A stretch of DNA of 64,000 nt from Unio delphinus (Eukaryota; Mollusca; Bivalvia; Unionida; Unionidae): assembly GCA_029339505.1 (NCBI GenBank), contig JAQISU010000026.1, positions 2,385,501 to 2,449,500 of the forward strand, written 5' to 3'. A program made the position numbers and the translations under genes. The first letter of the stretch is position 1. Each line of letters opens with the position of its first letter. Shown one piece after another: positions 63,670 to 64,000 of the stretch. The notes beneath the pieces are model-generated. The model was not told the origin of the DNA and made no database searches. It worked only from the letters and a program-made list of their open reading frames with translations.

Positions 63670-64000
63670 AATGCACCCAAATAATTTCATAATATTATTT
63701 TAATTTAATTTACTTTAATACCATATCTTACTGATGGTTAGGCTGTATATAGAACTTCTAAAGCACAATTCATCAAACAAAAGTAATATTTAGTTATGTC
63801 GTGTTGAATCTAACCTAATATTTTGATATGTATCTCATGGACACAAAATATATCTAGATGATTTGGGTTTATATTGATCATTGATCATAGGCATGGTGGT
63901 TGTATAATATGTAATCTTATTGAGAAAATGTAATTAAAAATTACATTAATTTACCAAATATGTGTTTAATATGATGATAGTTTTGGCTGATTAATTTCAT

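Larger units (their letters stand above)
61424..64000 (+). mobile_element. PIF/Harbinger transposon, left end to window edge
   Basis: The left terminus GGGCCCGGTTTCACTAAA (61425-61442) is the sort of end seen on Harbinger elements and their MITEs. A partial internal copy, CCGGTTTCACAAAG, lies at 61509-61522. The enclosed gene is a HARBI1-type transposase. The right end and the second (Myb/SANT-like) gene expected for this superfamily would lie beyond 64000. Confidence 0.8.

Overview
The window is eukaryotic, AT-rich, gene-poor and dominated by repeats. Long (TA)n, (CA)n, (GA)n, (GATA)n and (ATGT)n tracts, two tRNA-derived SINE families, an RTE-type LINE, Ty3/Gypsy pol remnants, hAT-type MITEs and several cut-and-paste DNA transposons point to an invertebrate. 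A mollusc is likely and an octopus-like cephalopod is my best guess; this rests on repeat character, not on a marker gene. Gene calls are exons or broken copies. No rRNA, true tRNA, CRISPR or prokaryotic operon was seen.

1-7.7 kb: first exon of a DJ-1/PfpI-family gene on the minus strand (727-885) with a TATA-like promoter, simple repeats and a 182-bp hAT-like MITE. 7.7-9.5 kb: a strong heat-shock-element promoter followed directly by a frameshifted pseudogene of a large invertebrate zinc-binding protein family (WRKPTDH / PPLHIK motifs). 11.6-12.7 kb: minus-strand Gypsy RT/RNase H remnant and a SINE.

14.5-18.5 kb: element 1, a nearly complete DNA transposon with ATCA target duplications, 25-bp terminal inverted repeats (TIRs), nine copies of the 14-mer GTGAATTACGTTAC in both orientations, and a long transposase broken by only two frameshifts. 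18.6-28.6 kb: a Gypsy fragment, then an RTE-type LINE split in two by a 7.1-kb TTAA-flanked insertion (element 3). Element 3 carries a hAT MITE, a SINE, element 2 (a cousin of element 1 with 26-bp perfect TIRs, its own 16-mer subterminal repeats, and only the C-terminal half of the protein) and element 4 (TA-flanked, terminal GAGAACTCGCC repeats).

28.6-41.3 kb: SINEs, a 535-bp (GATA)n block, a 22-bp minisatellite, and long stretches with no recognisable gene. 41.3-61 kb: a large tandem duplication. Unit 1 (about 41.34-49.1 kb) and unit 2 (about 50.02-60.9 kb) each begin with the same TATA promoter and first exon of a small secreted protein. The units share an ancestral SINE and the same order of anonymous segments, but differ in which minisatellites expanded; unit 2 has a 27-copy, 50-bp hairpin-forming array where unit 1 has one or two copies. 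61.4-64 kb: a PIF/Harbinger element with three well-spliced exons of an intact HARBI1-type transposase that runs off the right edge.

The most interesting system is the element 1/element 2 pair: two members of what looks like one poorly described DNA-transposon group, with a D-D-D/E-like core, a Cys cluster, a Tudor-like C-terminus and family-specific subterminal repeat arrays.
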